Assembly (NCBI GenBank): GCA_035708065.1
Contig: DASSTC010000035.1
Span: 1 to 29,697, forward strand
Origin: JAICUY01 sp035708065
GTDB taxonomy: Bacteria > Chloroflexota > Limnocylindria > QHBO01
DNA length: 29,697 nt
Reading direction: 5' to 3'
Shown here: one piece after another, positions 21,787-29,452 of the stretch
Position numbering within the stretch: the first letter of the stretch is position 1
Layout: each line of letters begins with the position of its first letter
Translations under genes and position numbers: made by a program
Notes under the pieces: model-generated
What the model saw: only the letters and a program-made list of their open reading frames with translations
What the model was told of the DNA's origin: nothing
The model's database searches: none

Positions 21787-24285
21787 GTGCGCAAGCGATT
21801 GGTGGTGGCTGGCATCCTCGGGCTGGGCGTGCCGCTGCTGGCCGCCTGGTTCACCCGCCGCGACAAGACCGGCGAGGCGGCAGCCACCGAACCGATGCCG
21901 GCCGAGCCGGCGACGGAGCCCGCCCGCAGGCCACCGCATCGGCGCACGAACGAGCACATCCTCGAGCCGCATCCGACCGGGATCTTCGCCGCGATCGGTC
22001 GGTTCGACTATCGATTCCGCAAGCTGCTGCCGGTGCTCGGACTGGTGCTGGTCATCGGTCTCCAGCTGTGGGCCAAGGCGGACGGCGGCAAGCTGATCCA
22101 GGGTGGCTGGGTCATCTCGGGCAGTGAGGAGCAGGCGGCCACCGAGCTCCTGGCGGATCGCTTCGGCGAGCAGGCGACGACGATGCTGGTCGTCTATCGC
22201 GACCCGGCCGGCGATGCGAAATCGCCCGCCTTCCAGGCGGAGATCAAGGGCAGCCTGTCGGATGTCGCCAGGGACCCGGTCGTCGACAGTGTCACCACCT
22301 ACGCCGATGCCCCCGACCCGCGCTTCATCTCGCGTGACGGCACGACGGCGCTGGCGATCGTCGCGATCGACAAGGGGATGGAGGACTCGGTCGAGGACGC
22401 CGCGCGGCTGACCGACAAGGTCCACATCCCGGCCGGTGTCACGACCTACGTCACCGGCATCCCGCAGCTCTATCACGAGTTCAACGGCAAGATCGAGAAG
22501 GATCTGCTGCAGGCCGAGATGATCAGTCTGCCGATCGCACTGCTCATCCTGCTGATCGTCTTCGGCACGCTCGTCGGCGCGGCGCTGCCCCTGGTGATCG
22601 CCGCCCTGGCGCTGCCCTCGACGTTCGCCGTAATCGGCCTGCTGGCCGGCGTGACCGACATGAGCATCTTCGTCACGAACATCGCGACGATGATCGGCCT
22701 TGCGCTGGCGATCGACTACTCGCTGTTCATGGTCAGCCGCTTCCGCGAGGAGCTGCGCCACCACAGCGTCGAGATCGCCGTCGAGCGGATGATGGGCAGC
22801 GTCGGCAAGGCCGTCGCCGTCTCCGGTGTCGCGGTGGCGATCGGTTTGTCGAGCCTGACCGTCTTCGAGGCAGCGGCGCTGCGCTCCATGGGCTGGGGCG
22901 GCATCGTCACCGTCCTGTCGACCCTCCTCTTCGGCCTGACCGTGCTGCCGTCGCTGCTCGCGCTGCTCGGGCATCGGGTCAACCGGCTGCGCGTGCCGCT
23001 TCCGGCCTTCCTGCGTCGCGTCGAGGACGACCCCGACGTGGCCGATGCACGCCAGGGCCACGGCGTCTGGGGCTGGATCGCCGCCCGCGTCATGCGCCGC
23101 CCGGTGCTGATCGCCGTCCCGGTGCTGGCGGTGCTGCTCGTGCTCGGCTCGCCGTTCCTGTCGACCCAGCTGTCGACCGGCCAGAACCTGGAGGATCTGC
23201 CGAAGACGCCCGCGCGCGACGGCTTCCAGGTGATCGTCGACGAGTTCCCGGGTGGCGAAAGCGACCCGGTCACCATCGCGCTCACGTGGAACGGCAAGGA
23301 CCTCGAGAACGGGATCAGCGCATCGCGTCAGGCGGACCTGGCGTCGTACATCGACTCGCTGCAACGGATCCACGGCGTCAAGGAGGTCGAGAGCGTCCTC
23401 GATCCGCCGCCCGGCATGGACGCGCAGCAGTACGCGCAGCTCCTCGCACTGCCCGCGTCGCAGCGTCCGCCGCAGGCGCAGGCCGCGCTGGCTCCGTACC
23501 TGGCCGGCCTCGTGGCGAAGGACACCGCCAAGGTGACCGTCTTCAGCTCACTGCTGCCCGATTCGGCCGAGGGCCGGGCGCTCGTGGAGTCCGTGCGGGC
23601 GGTGCGCGCGCCCGACGGCGCCCAGGCGCTGACCGGCGGTCTGCCGAGCCGCTCCCACGACTTCATGGAGAGCTTCCGGCACGCGGTGCCGATCGCCGTC
23701 CTGATCGTCGTGGCCGTCACCGGCGGCGTGCTCTTCCTGACCTTCGGTTCTGTCTTCCTGCCGCTCAAGGCGGTGCTCATGAGCCTGATGAGCATCACCG
23801 CCTCGTTCGGCGCGCTGGTGTTCATCTTCCAGCAGGGCCACTTCGACACGCTGCTCGGCTTCGAGGCGGGCGGCACGACCGCGGCATGGCTCCCGCTGAT
23901 CATGTTCGCCATCCTGTTCGGCCTCTCCATGGACTACGAGGTGCTGCTGCTCTCGCGCATCCGGGAGCGATACCTGGCCCACGGTGACAACACGCGGGCG
24001 GTGGCCGAGGGCATTGGCATCACCGGCGGGATCATCACGGGCGCGGCGCTGATCATGGTCGCCGTCTTCGCCGCGTTCGCACTGTCGAGCATCACCTTCA
24101 TCAAGGCGCTCGGCTTCAGCATGGCGCTGGCGGTGCTCATCGACGCGACGGTGGTGCGCGGCATCCTGGTGCCGGCTTTCATGCGGGTCATGGGCTGGGT
24201 CAACTGGTGGGCACCGCGCTGGGTGCAGCGTGCCGTCGCCCGCCTGGGCCTCTACGAAGGGCCCGATACGGTCGCGACCGCGTAG
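21787..24285 (+). CDS. MmpL-family RND transporter
   Basis: This is an 832-residue proton-driven exporter of lipids, hydrophobic compounds or drugs. The two membrane bundles each carry the MmpL proton-relay pair: Asp310-Tyr311 (AIDYSLFMVSRF) and Asp716-Tyr717 (SMDYEVLLLSR). Two porter-like extracytoplasmic regions lie at about 105-235 and 465-630. Residues 5-22 form an extra hydrophobic segment, followed by a Pro/Ala/Arg linker before the canonical first helix at about 81-97. GTG 21787 is supported by GGAGG five bases upstream; a later start at Met37 would remove the extra segment. It diverges from the TetR repressor gene. Confidence 0.95.
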   Translation: MRKRLVVAGILGLGVPLLAAWFTRRDKTGEAAATEPMPAEPATEPARRPPHRRTNEHILEPHPTGIFAAIGRFDYRFRKLLPVLGLVLVIGLQLWAKADGGKLIQGGWVISGSEEQAATELLADRFGEQATTMLVVYRDPAGDAKSPAFQAEIKGSLSDVARDPVVDSVTTYADAPDPRFISRDGTTALAIVAIDKGMEDSVEDAARLTDKVHIPAGVTTYVTGIPQLYHEFNGKIEKDLLQAEMISLPIALLILLIVFGTLVGAALPLVIAALALPSTFAVIGLLAGVTDMSIFVTNIATMIGLALAIDYSLFMVSRFREELRHHSVEIAVERMMGSVGKAVAVSGVAVAIGLSSLTVFEAAALRSMGWGGIVTVLSTLLFGLTVLPSLLALLGHRVNRLRVPLPAFLRRVEDDPDVADARQGHGVWGWIAARVMRRPVLIAVPVLAVLLVLGSPFLSTQLSTGQNLEDLPKTPARDGFQVIVDEFPGGESDPVTIALTWNGKDLENGISASRQADLASYIDSLQRIHGVKEVESVLDPPPGMDAQQYAQLLALPASQRPPQAQAALAPYLAGLVAKDTAKVTVFSSLLPDSAEGRALVESVRAVRAPDGAQALTGGLPSRSHDFMESFRHAVPIAVLIVVAVTGGVLFLTFGSVFLPLKAVLMSLMSITASFGALVFIFQQGHFDTLLGFEAGGTTAAWLPLIMFAILFGLSMDYEVLLLSRIRERYLAHGDNTRAVAEGIGITGGIITGAALIMVAVFAAFALSSITFIKALGFSMALAVLIDATVVRGILVPAFMRVMGWVNWWAPRWVQRAVARLGLYEGPDTVATA

Positions 24286-24355
24286 CGGTTTCGCTCTCCG
24301 GCGACGTTACTCGCCAGCATGGCGAACGGACCGGACGCTCGCTCCACGCTCGGCC

Positions 24356-24361
24356 TACCAT
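24356..24361 (+). promoter_or_regulatory. Candidate -10 element (TACCAT) for the SprT-like gene
   Basis: TACCAT lies 6 bases before GTG 24368, giving a predicted leaderless transcript. It is the same hexamer as before ispG and the sigma factor gene. No -35 is evident. Confidence 0.4.
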
Positions 24362-24367
24362 CCGCGC

Positions 24368-24994
24368 GTGACCGAGTTCAGCCGCGCGACGCCAGCCTGG
24401 GCTCGCTCGCTCGTCGCCACGGTCTGCGCCGAGACCGATACGCTCGCACCCGCGCGCCTGCGCTGGACCAGCCGTCGCCGCGATTCGAGCTCGGGCGTCA
24501 CGAGACGCCATGAGGACAGCATCTCGATCGTGGCCGGAACGGACCCGCTCGACCAGCGCCTCACGGTGCTCCACGAGCTGGCGCACTGGCTGACGCCGAT
24601 GCAACGGCGCCGTGGTCGCCACGTCCACCACGACCGCCGCTTCTACCGAACCGCGTTCTCGCTCTACCTGCGCCACGGGCTCCCGGCGGAGGATGCGGTG
24701 CGGCGCGAAGCGGGCCGCTACCCGAGTTCGCTGCGGCATGCCGTCGCGCTCGCCGTTCCCGGTGCGGAAGCCGCGTGGCGCGAGCGGCGGCTCCGTCTTC
24801 GCGCCCGGCCACGCATCGCGATGCGCGTGCTCGTTCCAGAGCACCGCATCCAGCTCGTCCGCGACGGACGTTGGACGGTGTGCGCGGTGTGCCGCCAGCG
24901 GATCGTGGGGCCGAATCTGGCGCGGCTGCGGCGACGCGGCGGGCGCCACACCCTGCTGACGCGCGAGCCTGCGACGCGGGAGCTCGCCTCCTAG
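24368..24994 (+). CDS. SprT-like zinc metallopeptidase-like protein
   Basis: This 208-residue protein has the zinc motif HELAH (His69, Glu70, His73) and a third-ligand candidate in HHDRRFYRTAF (His87 or His88), the spacing seen in SprT/WSS1-like peptidases. A Cys172-x2-Cys175 pair near the C-terminus may be half of a zinc ribbon. The protein is very basic (many Arg), compatible with nucleic-acid contact, as in Spartan-type enzymes. GTG 24368 is chosen because TACCAT lies 6 bases upstream and nothing family-like precedes it. The activity is unproven. Confidence 0.75.
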   Translation: MTEFSRATPAWARSLVATVCAETDTLAPARLRWTSRRRDSSSGVTRRHEDSISIVAGTDPLDQRLTVLHELAHWLTPMQRRRGRHVHHDRRFYRTAFSLYLRHGLPAEDAVRREAGRYPSSLRHAVALAVPGAEAAWRERRLRLRARPRIAMRVLVPEHRIQLVRDGRWTVCAVCRQRIVGPNLARLRRRGGRHTLLTREPATRELAS

Positions 24995-25290
24995 CTGTCG
25001 TCGGCGGTCGGGTTGAGGCCCTCGTCGCTGAGGTCGGAGCGTTCCGTCGAATCGAGGCCGGAGCTCTCGCCGGTCATGCCGTAGCCGCTCTCGGCTCCCG
25101 ACATCCCGGTCACGCCGCCTTCGCCGATCTCGGCATCGGCCTGCTCGCGAACGCGGGCAAGCTCGTCGGGCGGTGTCTGGCCGGTGTGCCCATCGGTCTG
25201 GTCGTCCGGCTGGTCGCCTGAGCCGCCGCCCGCGAAGGCGTCACCGATGTCGTCGATCACGCGCTGGTCGCTTCTCGGATGCTGTTCCAT
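24991..25290 (-). CDS. Small acidic hypothetical protein
   Basis: This 99-residue frame is rich in Asp, Glu, Gly, Ser and Gln with few hydrophobics, so it is likely disordered. An N-terminal helix (QRVIDDIGDAF) and a central DELARVREQADAEIG helix are possible short structured parts. No family is recognised. Its stop and that of the convergent peptidase gene share the palindrome CTAG. It diverges from the 351-residue membrane protein across 93 bp. No clear ribosome site precedes ATG 25290, so the start is uncertain. Confidence 0.45.
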   Translation of the reverse strand: MEQHPRSDQRVIDDIGDAFAGGGSGDQPDDQTDGHTGQTPPDELARVREQADAEIGEGGVTGMSGAESGYGMTGESSGLDSTERSDLSDEGLNPTADDS

Positions 25291-25383
25291 GCCCGGAGCC
25301 CGGAAGCAGGACCTGTGCCGCACGAGTGCTGCTAAGGGGTCGCCGCGCACGGCGGCACGCGGGGTGCATCCGCGACGCGCACC

Positions 25384-26439
25384 ATGGCGATCCTTGCCCC
25401 GCTCTTCGCGTTCGTCGGCCGATTCGTCGGCAAGGTGGTCCAGACGATCTTCGGCTGGGCGACGATCCTCCTCTTCGGCCGCGTCCCGGAGTCGAAGCAG
25501 CTGCTGCTGTCGGGCGTCGCGCTGGGCGCGATCGTGTGGGTCGCCACCCTGCTCGGCGTCATCTTCCCGAACGTCGGCGCCTTCCTCGTCGCACTGGTCC
25601 CGGCGCCGCGCTTCGTGAGCGAGACGTGGATCCGGATCGCGATGCTCATCGCCGCCCTCGTCCTCCCGATCCTCATCGGGATCGCAGGGTTGTTCCTGCT
25701 CGACAAGGCGGACCGGCCGCATGGCATGGCTCGCGTCGTCCAGGTGCTACGCGGCTACCCGTACGCCGCCGTGCTCGCCTTCGTGCTGCTGTTCCTGGCG
25801 ATCATCGCCCCGATCCGGAAGCTCCGTTCGATCATCAAGCGCTGGGACGACGCGCACATCCCCGTCGTTGTCAAGCCAGGCGGCTATGAAACGGTCGGGA
25901 ACGACCTCGAGGCGGCGCTCGACGGCGCCGGGCTGCCGATCGAGCGGGCCAAGGCGCCCGCCATCCTCGAGACGCCGTCCAAGCTGCTCGCCGCCGTCGG
26001 CGGTGACAGCGTGAAGCACCTCGTTCCGGATCGGCTGCTGGTGCTGAAGAACCGCGACCTCGAGGTGACGATCTATCCGTCGGATATCCACATGACCGGA
26101 ACGAAGCAGCTGGTCGCGCGGTCGCGCGCGGCGATCGCCACCACGGTCACCTTCACCGATGCCTACCAGACGACCTCGAAAGAGGCCCAGCAGCTGGAGG
26201 ACACGCTCCAGCGTATCGCGAAGTCCGCGCCGTCCGGCGCGCTGGCCCATCGCGCGCTGCATGACATCGACGTTCGGCTGGCGCAGCTGGCCATCGACTT
26301 CGACGACTGGCAGGTCCTCTACCGGCAGCGGCTGCAGGTCGAGCGTGCGCTCGGCCGGTCACACGCCTCGGCAGAGACGGAGGACGCCGGGGGACCGATC
26401 GACTTCGTCGTGGACCTCATTCGCCGCCTCGTGGCGTAA
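25384..26439 (+). CDS. Membrane protein of unknown function
   Basis: This 351-residue protein has four hydrophobic segments in the first 146 residues (about 16-32, 42-72, 83-106 and 127-146). A soluble domain of about 200 residues follows, opening PIRKLRSIIKRWDDAHIPV and including LLAAVGGDSVKHLVPDRLLVLKNRDLEVTIYPSD as two shorter pieces around residue 225. The soluble part is predicted to face the cytoplasm if the N-terminus is inside. No known family is recognised, and no ribosome site is obvious before ATG 25384. The frame has typical GC-rich codon use throughout. Confidence 0.8.
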   Translation: MAILAPLFAFVGRFVGKVVQTIFGWATILLFGRVPESKQLLLSGVALGAIVWVATLLGVIFPNVGAFLVALVPAPRFVSETWIRIAMLIAALVLPILIGIAGLFLLDKADRPHGMARVVQVLRGYPYAAVLAFVLLFLAIIAPIRKLRSIIKRWDDAHIPVVVKPGGYETVGNDLEAALDGAGLPIERAKAPAILETPSKLLAAVGGDSVKHLVPDRLLVLKNRDLEVTIYPSDIHMTGTKQLVARSRAAIATTVTFTDAYQTTSKEAQQLEDTLQRIAKSAPSGALAHRALHDIDVRLAQLAIDFDDWQVLYRQRLQVERALGRSHASAETEDAGGPIDFVVDLIRRLVA

Positions 26440-26456
26440 CATGGAGTGTGTTAGCC

Positions 26457-26478
26457 TGTGTGCCACCGAATTCACACA
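26457..26478. promoter_or_regulatory. Inverted repeat upstream of vapB, candidate operator
   Basis: TGTGTG (26457-26462) and CACACA (26473-26478) form a perfect 6-bp inverted repeat with a 10-bp spacer. A further TGTGTT lies 10 bp upstream at 26447. Toxin-antitoxin operons are usually autoregulated by the antitoxin at such sites. Confidence 0.45.
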
Positions 26479-26491
26479 TTGGGTAGCACGG

Positions 26492-26734
26492 ATGTCGCTG
26501 ACTCGCACGAACCTGACGCTGCCCGATGAGCTCATGGCCGAGGTCGACGAGCTCGCGGGTCCGCGCGGCCGAAGCCGTTACGTCGCCGAGGCCGTGGCGC
26601 AGCGGGTCAAGCGTGACCGTCTGGGAGTGGCAATCCGCGACACCGCCGGTGCGATGGTGGGACGGCCTGGCGCCATGACGCCAGACGAGGTCGTCGCGTT
26701 CGTCGACCGGCTCCGGTCCGAAGAGAGCGATTGA
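26492..26734 (+). CDS. vapB: VapB-like ribbon-helix-helix antitoxin
   Basis: This 80-residue protein opens with RTNLTLPDELMAEVDELA, an RHH/CopG-type DNA-binding strand and helix, then RSRYVAEAVAQRVKRDR as the second helix. The C-terminal part (about 45-80) would wrap the toxin. ATG 26492 is chosen over the longer frame because the RHH strand starts five residues later. It precedes the PIN toxin by 3 bp, the standard order for VapBC. It probably represses its own promoter at the upstream inverted repeat. Confidence 0.85.
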   Translation: MSLTRTNLTLPDELMAEVDELAGPRGRSRYVAEAVAQRVKRDRLGVAIRDTAGAMVGRPGAMTPDEVVAFVDRLRSEESD

Positions 26735-26737
26735 ACG

Positions 26738-27118
26738 GTGCGTTACCTGCTCGATACCACGGTGCTCATCGACCACGCCAACGGCTTTCCGCCGGCAACT
26801 GAGCTCCTGGAGCGCCTATTCGCACAGGGCGCCGAGCTGTTCACCTGCGACGTGGTGACATGCGAAGCGCTTTCCGGTGGGACCGATGAGCACCTCGAGG
26901 TCATCGGGCGACTGCTCGAGCCGTTGGAGTACGTCAGTACCTCGCCCACCGCGGCCCGCCGCGCCGGAGCGTCACGACTTACCCGTCATCGGGCCGAGGG
27001 CCGGCTGGGTCTCGGCGACGCACTCATCGCCGCCGTCGCCGTAGAGATTGACGCCTCGGTCGTCACGCGGAACAGGCCGGACTTCGAGCGGCAGGGCGCT
27101 CCGACACTGACCTACTAG
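26738..27118 (+). CDS. vapC: VapC-like PIN-domain ribonuclease toxin
   Basis: This 126-residue PIN domain has acidic metal-binding residues in the expected places: Asp6 (LLDTTVLID), Glu43 (TCEAL), Asp94 (GLGDALIAAVA) and Asp115 (NRPDFER). VapC toxins cut tRNA or rRNA and are held inactive by VapB. The start is GTG, 3 bases after the antitoxin stop, which implies coupled translation. All four acidic residues are intact, so it appears functional. Confidence 0.9.
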   Translation: MRYLLDTTVLIDHANGFPPATELLERLFAQGAELFTCDVVTCEALSGGTDEHLEVIGRLLEPLEYVSTSPTAARRAGASRLTRHRAEGRLGLGDALIAAVAVEIDASVVTRNRPDFERQGAPTLTY

Positions 27119-27181
27119 GTCGCGTCGATAGGCGGCTGGATCTCGTCGCTGCCGAGTCAGCACGCTCGCGGCCATACCACT

Positions 27182-27217
27182 GACCGATGCCGGCGAGGCA
27201 CGCGTGCTGCATCGGTC
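27182..27217. promoter_or_regulatory. Nested palindrome between vapC and the DUF2231 gene
   Basis: GACCGATGC (27182-27190) pairs perfectly with GCATCGGTC (27209-27217), enclosing the 10-bp palindrome GCACGCGTGC (27198-27207). It lies 63 bases after vapC and 37 before the next start. No T-tract follows, so an intrinsic terminator is unlikely. An operator or RNA stem is more plausible. Confidence 0.5.
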
Positions 27218-27253
27218 GGGCAGATCGAACTGTCGCAGCCGAGGTACCCGCAC

Positions 27254-27769
27254 ATGACCACGCAGACCAGCGAGGCAACGCCGGCCGTCGAGATCGGCCC
27301 GTCCCGCTCGCAGGAGGAGCTTGCCGACCATCCCAGCACCGCCGCGATAGCCGGTCATCCGCTGCACCCCATGCTCGTCACGCTGCCCGTCGGTCTGCTG
27401 GCGGCCACGACCGCCAGCGACATCGCCGGGTCGCTCACCGGAGATCGATTCTGGGCGCGCGCCTCGCGCTGGTTGCTCCGCGGCGCACTGGCCAGCGGCG
27501 CGGTCGCCGGCGTGATGGGCGCGACCGACTTCCTGACGATCGGCGCGGCTCGCAAGCCGGCCGGCTTCGCGCATGGCATCGGTAATCTCGGCGTCATGGG
27601 GCTGAGCCTGGCGAGCCTCGCGGTGCGACGGGGCGACCGCGACCGGATCCCGGGTCTGGCCTTCGTGCTGTCGGCCGTGTCGGCTGGCATGCTGCTCGTC
27701 ACCGGCTGGCTCGGCGGCGAGATGTCGTACCGCCAGGGGATCGGCGTCGTCCCGCACGACGAGCGGTGA
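27254..27769 (+). CDS. DUF2231 family membrane protein
   Basis: This 171-residue protein has the DUF2231 signature GHPLHPMLVTLPVG (34-47), followed by hydrophobic helices at about 41-60, 72-92, 105-122 and 131-151. The conserved HGIGNL and C-terminal GGEMSYRQGIGV motifs are also present. Repeated histidines in helices have led to suggestions of heme or metal binding in this family, but no function is established. It is preceded by 135 bp of non-coding DNA containing a nested palindrome. Confidence 0.9.
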   Translation: MTTQTSEATPAVEIGPSRSQEELADHPSTAAIAGHPLHPMLVTLPVGLLAATTASDIAGSLTGDRFWARASRWLLRGALASGAVAGVMGATDFLTIGAARKPAGFAHGIGNLGVMGLSLASLAVRRGDRDRIPGLAFVLSAVSAGMLLVTGWLGGEMSYRQGIGVVPHDER

Positions 27770-27773
27770 CCCG

Positions 27774-28424
27774 TCAGGCGGTGCGCCGGTAAAGCGCGAC
27801 CTGCCACAGCAGCCCGCGATCGGCGAGCTGCCGTTCGAAGCCGGCGGCGCGCACCAGCCGATCGACGTCGGCGGTGCGGTGGACGTGGAACCGGAACGAC
27901 TGGCGGAAGATGCGCAGCCCGAGGTTGCCGACGGCCGCGCCAGCACGGATCCACCATCGGTCGACCGGATAGACCAGGCCGTACAGCCGCCGGGCATGTG
28001 CGATGGAGGCCTCCACCAGGGCCGGCATGTCGGCGTAGCAGCACACCACCCGGTCGAGCGTCACGACGTCAGCGGCCGGGATCGCGTCGGCGAGCGCCAC
28101 GAAGTCGCCGTAGTGGTATGTCGTGCGCTCGGCGAACCCCCGCCGCTCCGCTTCGTCGCGCGCGGTGGCGATGAAGGCGCGCGAGGCGTCGACATCGGTC
28201 GCGTGCGACGCGCCGGCAGCCAGCAGCTCGAGCTGGATGGCGCCGATCCCGCCGCCGATGTCGAGCAGCGTCGCCCCTTCGACCCCGGCCGACCGGATCG
28301 ACTCGACCAGGCGCCGCGTCTGGCCGGTGACGCCCTTCCGGCGGTAGTCGTCGAGATCGCGGCGGGCCATCCGGTCGTCGAACAGCGCGTCGTAGTCGAC
28401 GCCGCAGCAGGGTTTGGCTGGCAT
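27774..28424 (-). CDS. Class I SAM-dependent methyltransferase
   Basis: This 216-residue methyltransferase has SAM motif I LLDIGGGIGAI (53-63), acidic Asp77/Asp79 in ATDVDAS, and VTLDRVVCCYADM as the post-motif region. The N-terminus carries a double cysteine (CCGVDYDALFDD). The LDIGGGIG and DRVVCCY pattern resembles ChlM/UbiE-type small-molecule methyltransferases, but the substrate is not clear. ATG 28424 is chosen because homology begins there. GATACT lies 6 bases upstream. It diverges from the sigma-factor gene across 38 bp and ends 4 bp from the convergent DUF2231 gene. Confidence 0.85.
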   Translation of the reverse strand: MPAKPCCGVDYDALFDDRMARRDLDDYRRKGVTGQTRRLVESIRSAGVEGATLLDIGGGIGAIQLELLAAGASHATDVDASRAFIATARDEAERRGFAERTTYHYGDFVALADAIPAADVVTLDRVVCCYADMPALVEASIAHARRLYGLVYPVDRWWIRAGAAVGNLGLRIFRQSFRFHVHRTADVDRLVRAAGFERQLADRGLLWQVALYRRTA

Positions 28425-28430
28425 GCGGAC

Positions 28431-28436
28431 AGTATC
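28431..28436 (-). promoter_or_regulatory. Candidate -10 element (GATACT) for the methyltransferase
   Basis: GATACT on the minus strand lies 6 bases before ATG 28424, again giving a predicted leaderless transcript. No good -35 is visible. Confidence 0.35.
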
Positions 28437-28448
28437 GCGGCTTCGGGC

Positions 28449-28454
28449 TACCAT
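28449..28454 (+). promoter_or_regulatory. Candidate -10 element (TACCAT) for the sigma factor
   Basis: TACCAT lies 8 bases before ATG 28463. CGGACA at 28426-28431, 17 bp upstream, shares GACA with the -35 consensus. It is back to back with the methyltransferase -10. Confidence 0.45.
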
Positions 28455-28462
28455 GCCCGCCC

Positions 28463-29452
28463 ATGACCGAAGTGACGATCGATCCCGCCGAGCTGATGCC
28501 GCGCTTGGAGCAGCACCGCACCGAGTTGACCGCCTACGCCTACCGGATGCTCGGTTCGGGCTTCGAAGCCGAGGACGCCGTCCAGGAAACCTTCGTGCGT
28601 GCCTGGCGCGCCTTCGACCGATTCGAGGGCCGCTCGGCGCTTCGCTCGTGGTTGTACCGCATTGCCACGAACGTCTGCCTCGACATGCTCGGCAGCCGCC
28701 AGCGTCGGGCCAGACCGATGGACCTCGGCCCTGCCTCCAGCGCCGACGCGCCACTCGGACCGATGCTCCCCGAAGCCACCTGGGTGGAGCCGATTCCCGA
28801 CGGTCGCGTCATCCCCGAGGCCGCCGACCCGGCCGAGCTGGTCGCGGCGCGCGAATCGGTCCGGCTGGCGTTCGTCGCGGCACTGCAGCACCTGCCGCCG
28901 AAGCAGCGCGCGGTGCTCATCCTGCGCGAGGTGCTGCGCTGGCGGGCAGAGGAGGTCGCCGAGCTGATGGAGACGACCGTCGCGTCGGTCAACAGCGCAT
29001 TGCAGCGGGCGCGAGCGACGCTTGCGGCCAATCGCGTGGGCGCGGCGCCACCCCGGCCGATGGACGAGGAGCGACGACAGCTGCTGGCGCGCTACGTCGC
29101 GGCGTTCGAGGCGTACGACATGGACCGCCTCACCGCGCTGCTGCACGAGGACGCGAACTGGAACATGCCGCCGTTCGAGCTCTGGCTGCAGACGCACGCC
29201 GACATCCGCGCCTTCTGCATGGGGACGGGCATCGGCTGCGACGGTTCGCGCCTGGTGCCGACCTCGGCGAACGGGCTGCCCGCCTTCGGCCAGTACAAGC
29301 CGGACGGGAACGGCGGCTACACGCCCTGGTCGCTGCAGGTCGTCGAGCTGTCGGGTGACCGGATCAGCGGGATCACGTTCTTCCTCGACACCGAGCGGTT
29401 GTTCCCGCTGTTCGGTTTGCCGCTCGACTACGGCGAGGTCGGCGGGGCATAG
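28463..29452 (+). CDS. ECF sigma factor with C-terminal SnoaL-like domain (SigG-like)
   Basis: This 329-residue sigma-70 family factor has region 2 at about 15-85 (AYRMLGSGFEAEDAVQETF, then RSWLYRIATNVCLDML). Region 4 lies at about 133-190, with HTH WRAEEVAELMETTVASVNS. Residues about 204-329 form a SnoaL/NTF2-like domain (LLARYVAAFEAYDMDRLTALL), the arrangement known from SigG-type and ECF41/ECF56 groups, where the tail modulates activity in place of a classical anti-sigma factor. No anti-sigma gene is adjacent. The target regulon is unknown; the divergent methyltransferase promoter is one candidate. Confidence 0.93.
   Translation: MTEVTIDPAELMPRLEQHRTELTAYAYRMLGSGFEAEDAVQETFVRAWRAFDRFEGRSALRSWLYRIATNVCLDMLGSRQRRARPMDLGPASSADAPLGPMLPEATWVEPIPDGRVIPEAADPAELVAARESVRLAFVAALQHLPPKQRAVLILREVLRWRAEEVAELMETTVASVNSALQRARATLAANRVGAAPPRPMDEERRQLLARYVAAFEAYDMDRLTALLHEDANWNMPPFELWLQTHADIRAFCMGTGIGCDGSRLVPTSANGLPAFGQYKPDGNGGYTPWSLQVVELSGDRISGITFFLDTERLFPLFGLPLDYGEVGGA

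Noticed and set aside
24279..24300. Terminator-like ACCGC-GTA-GCGGT at the MmpL gene end
   Set aside because: It is a short stem overlapping the stop codon with no proper T-run, too weak to annotate.
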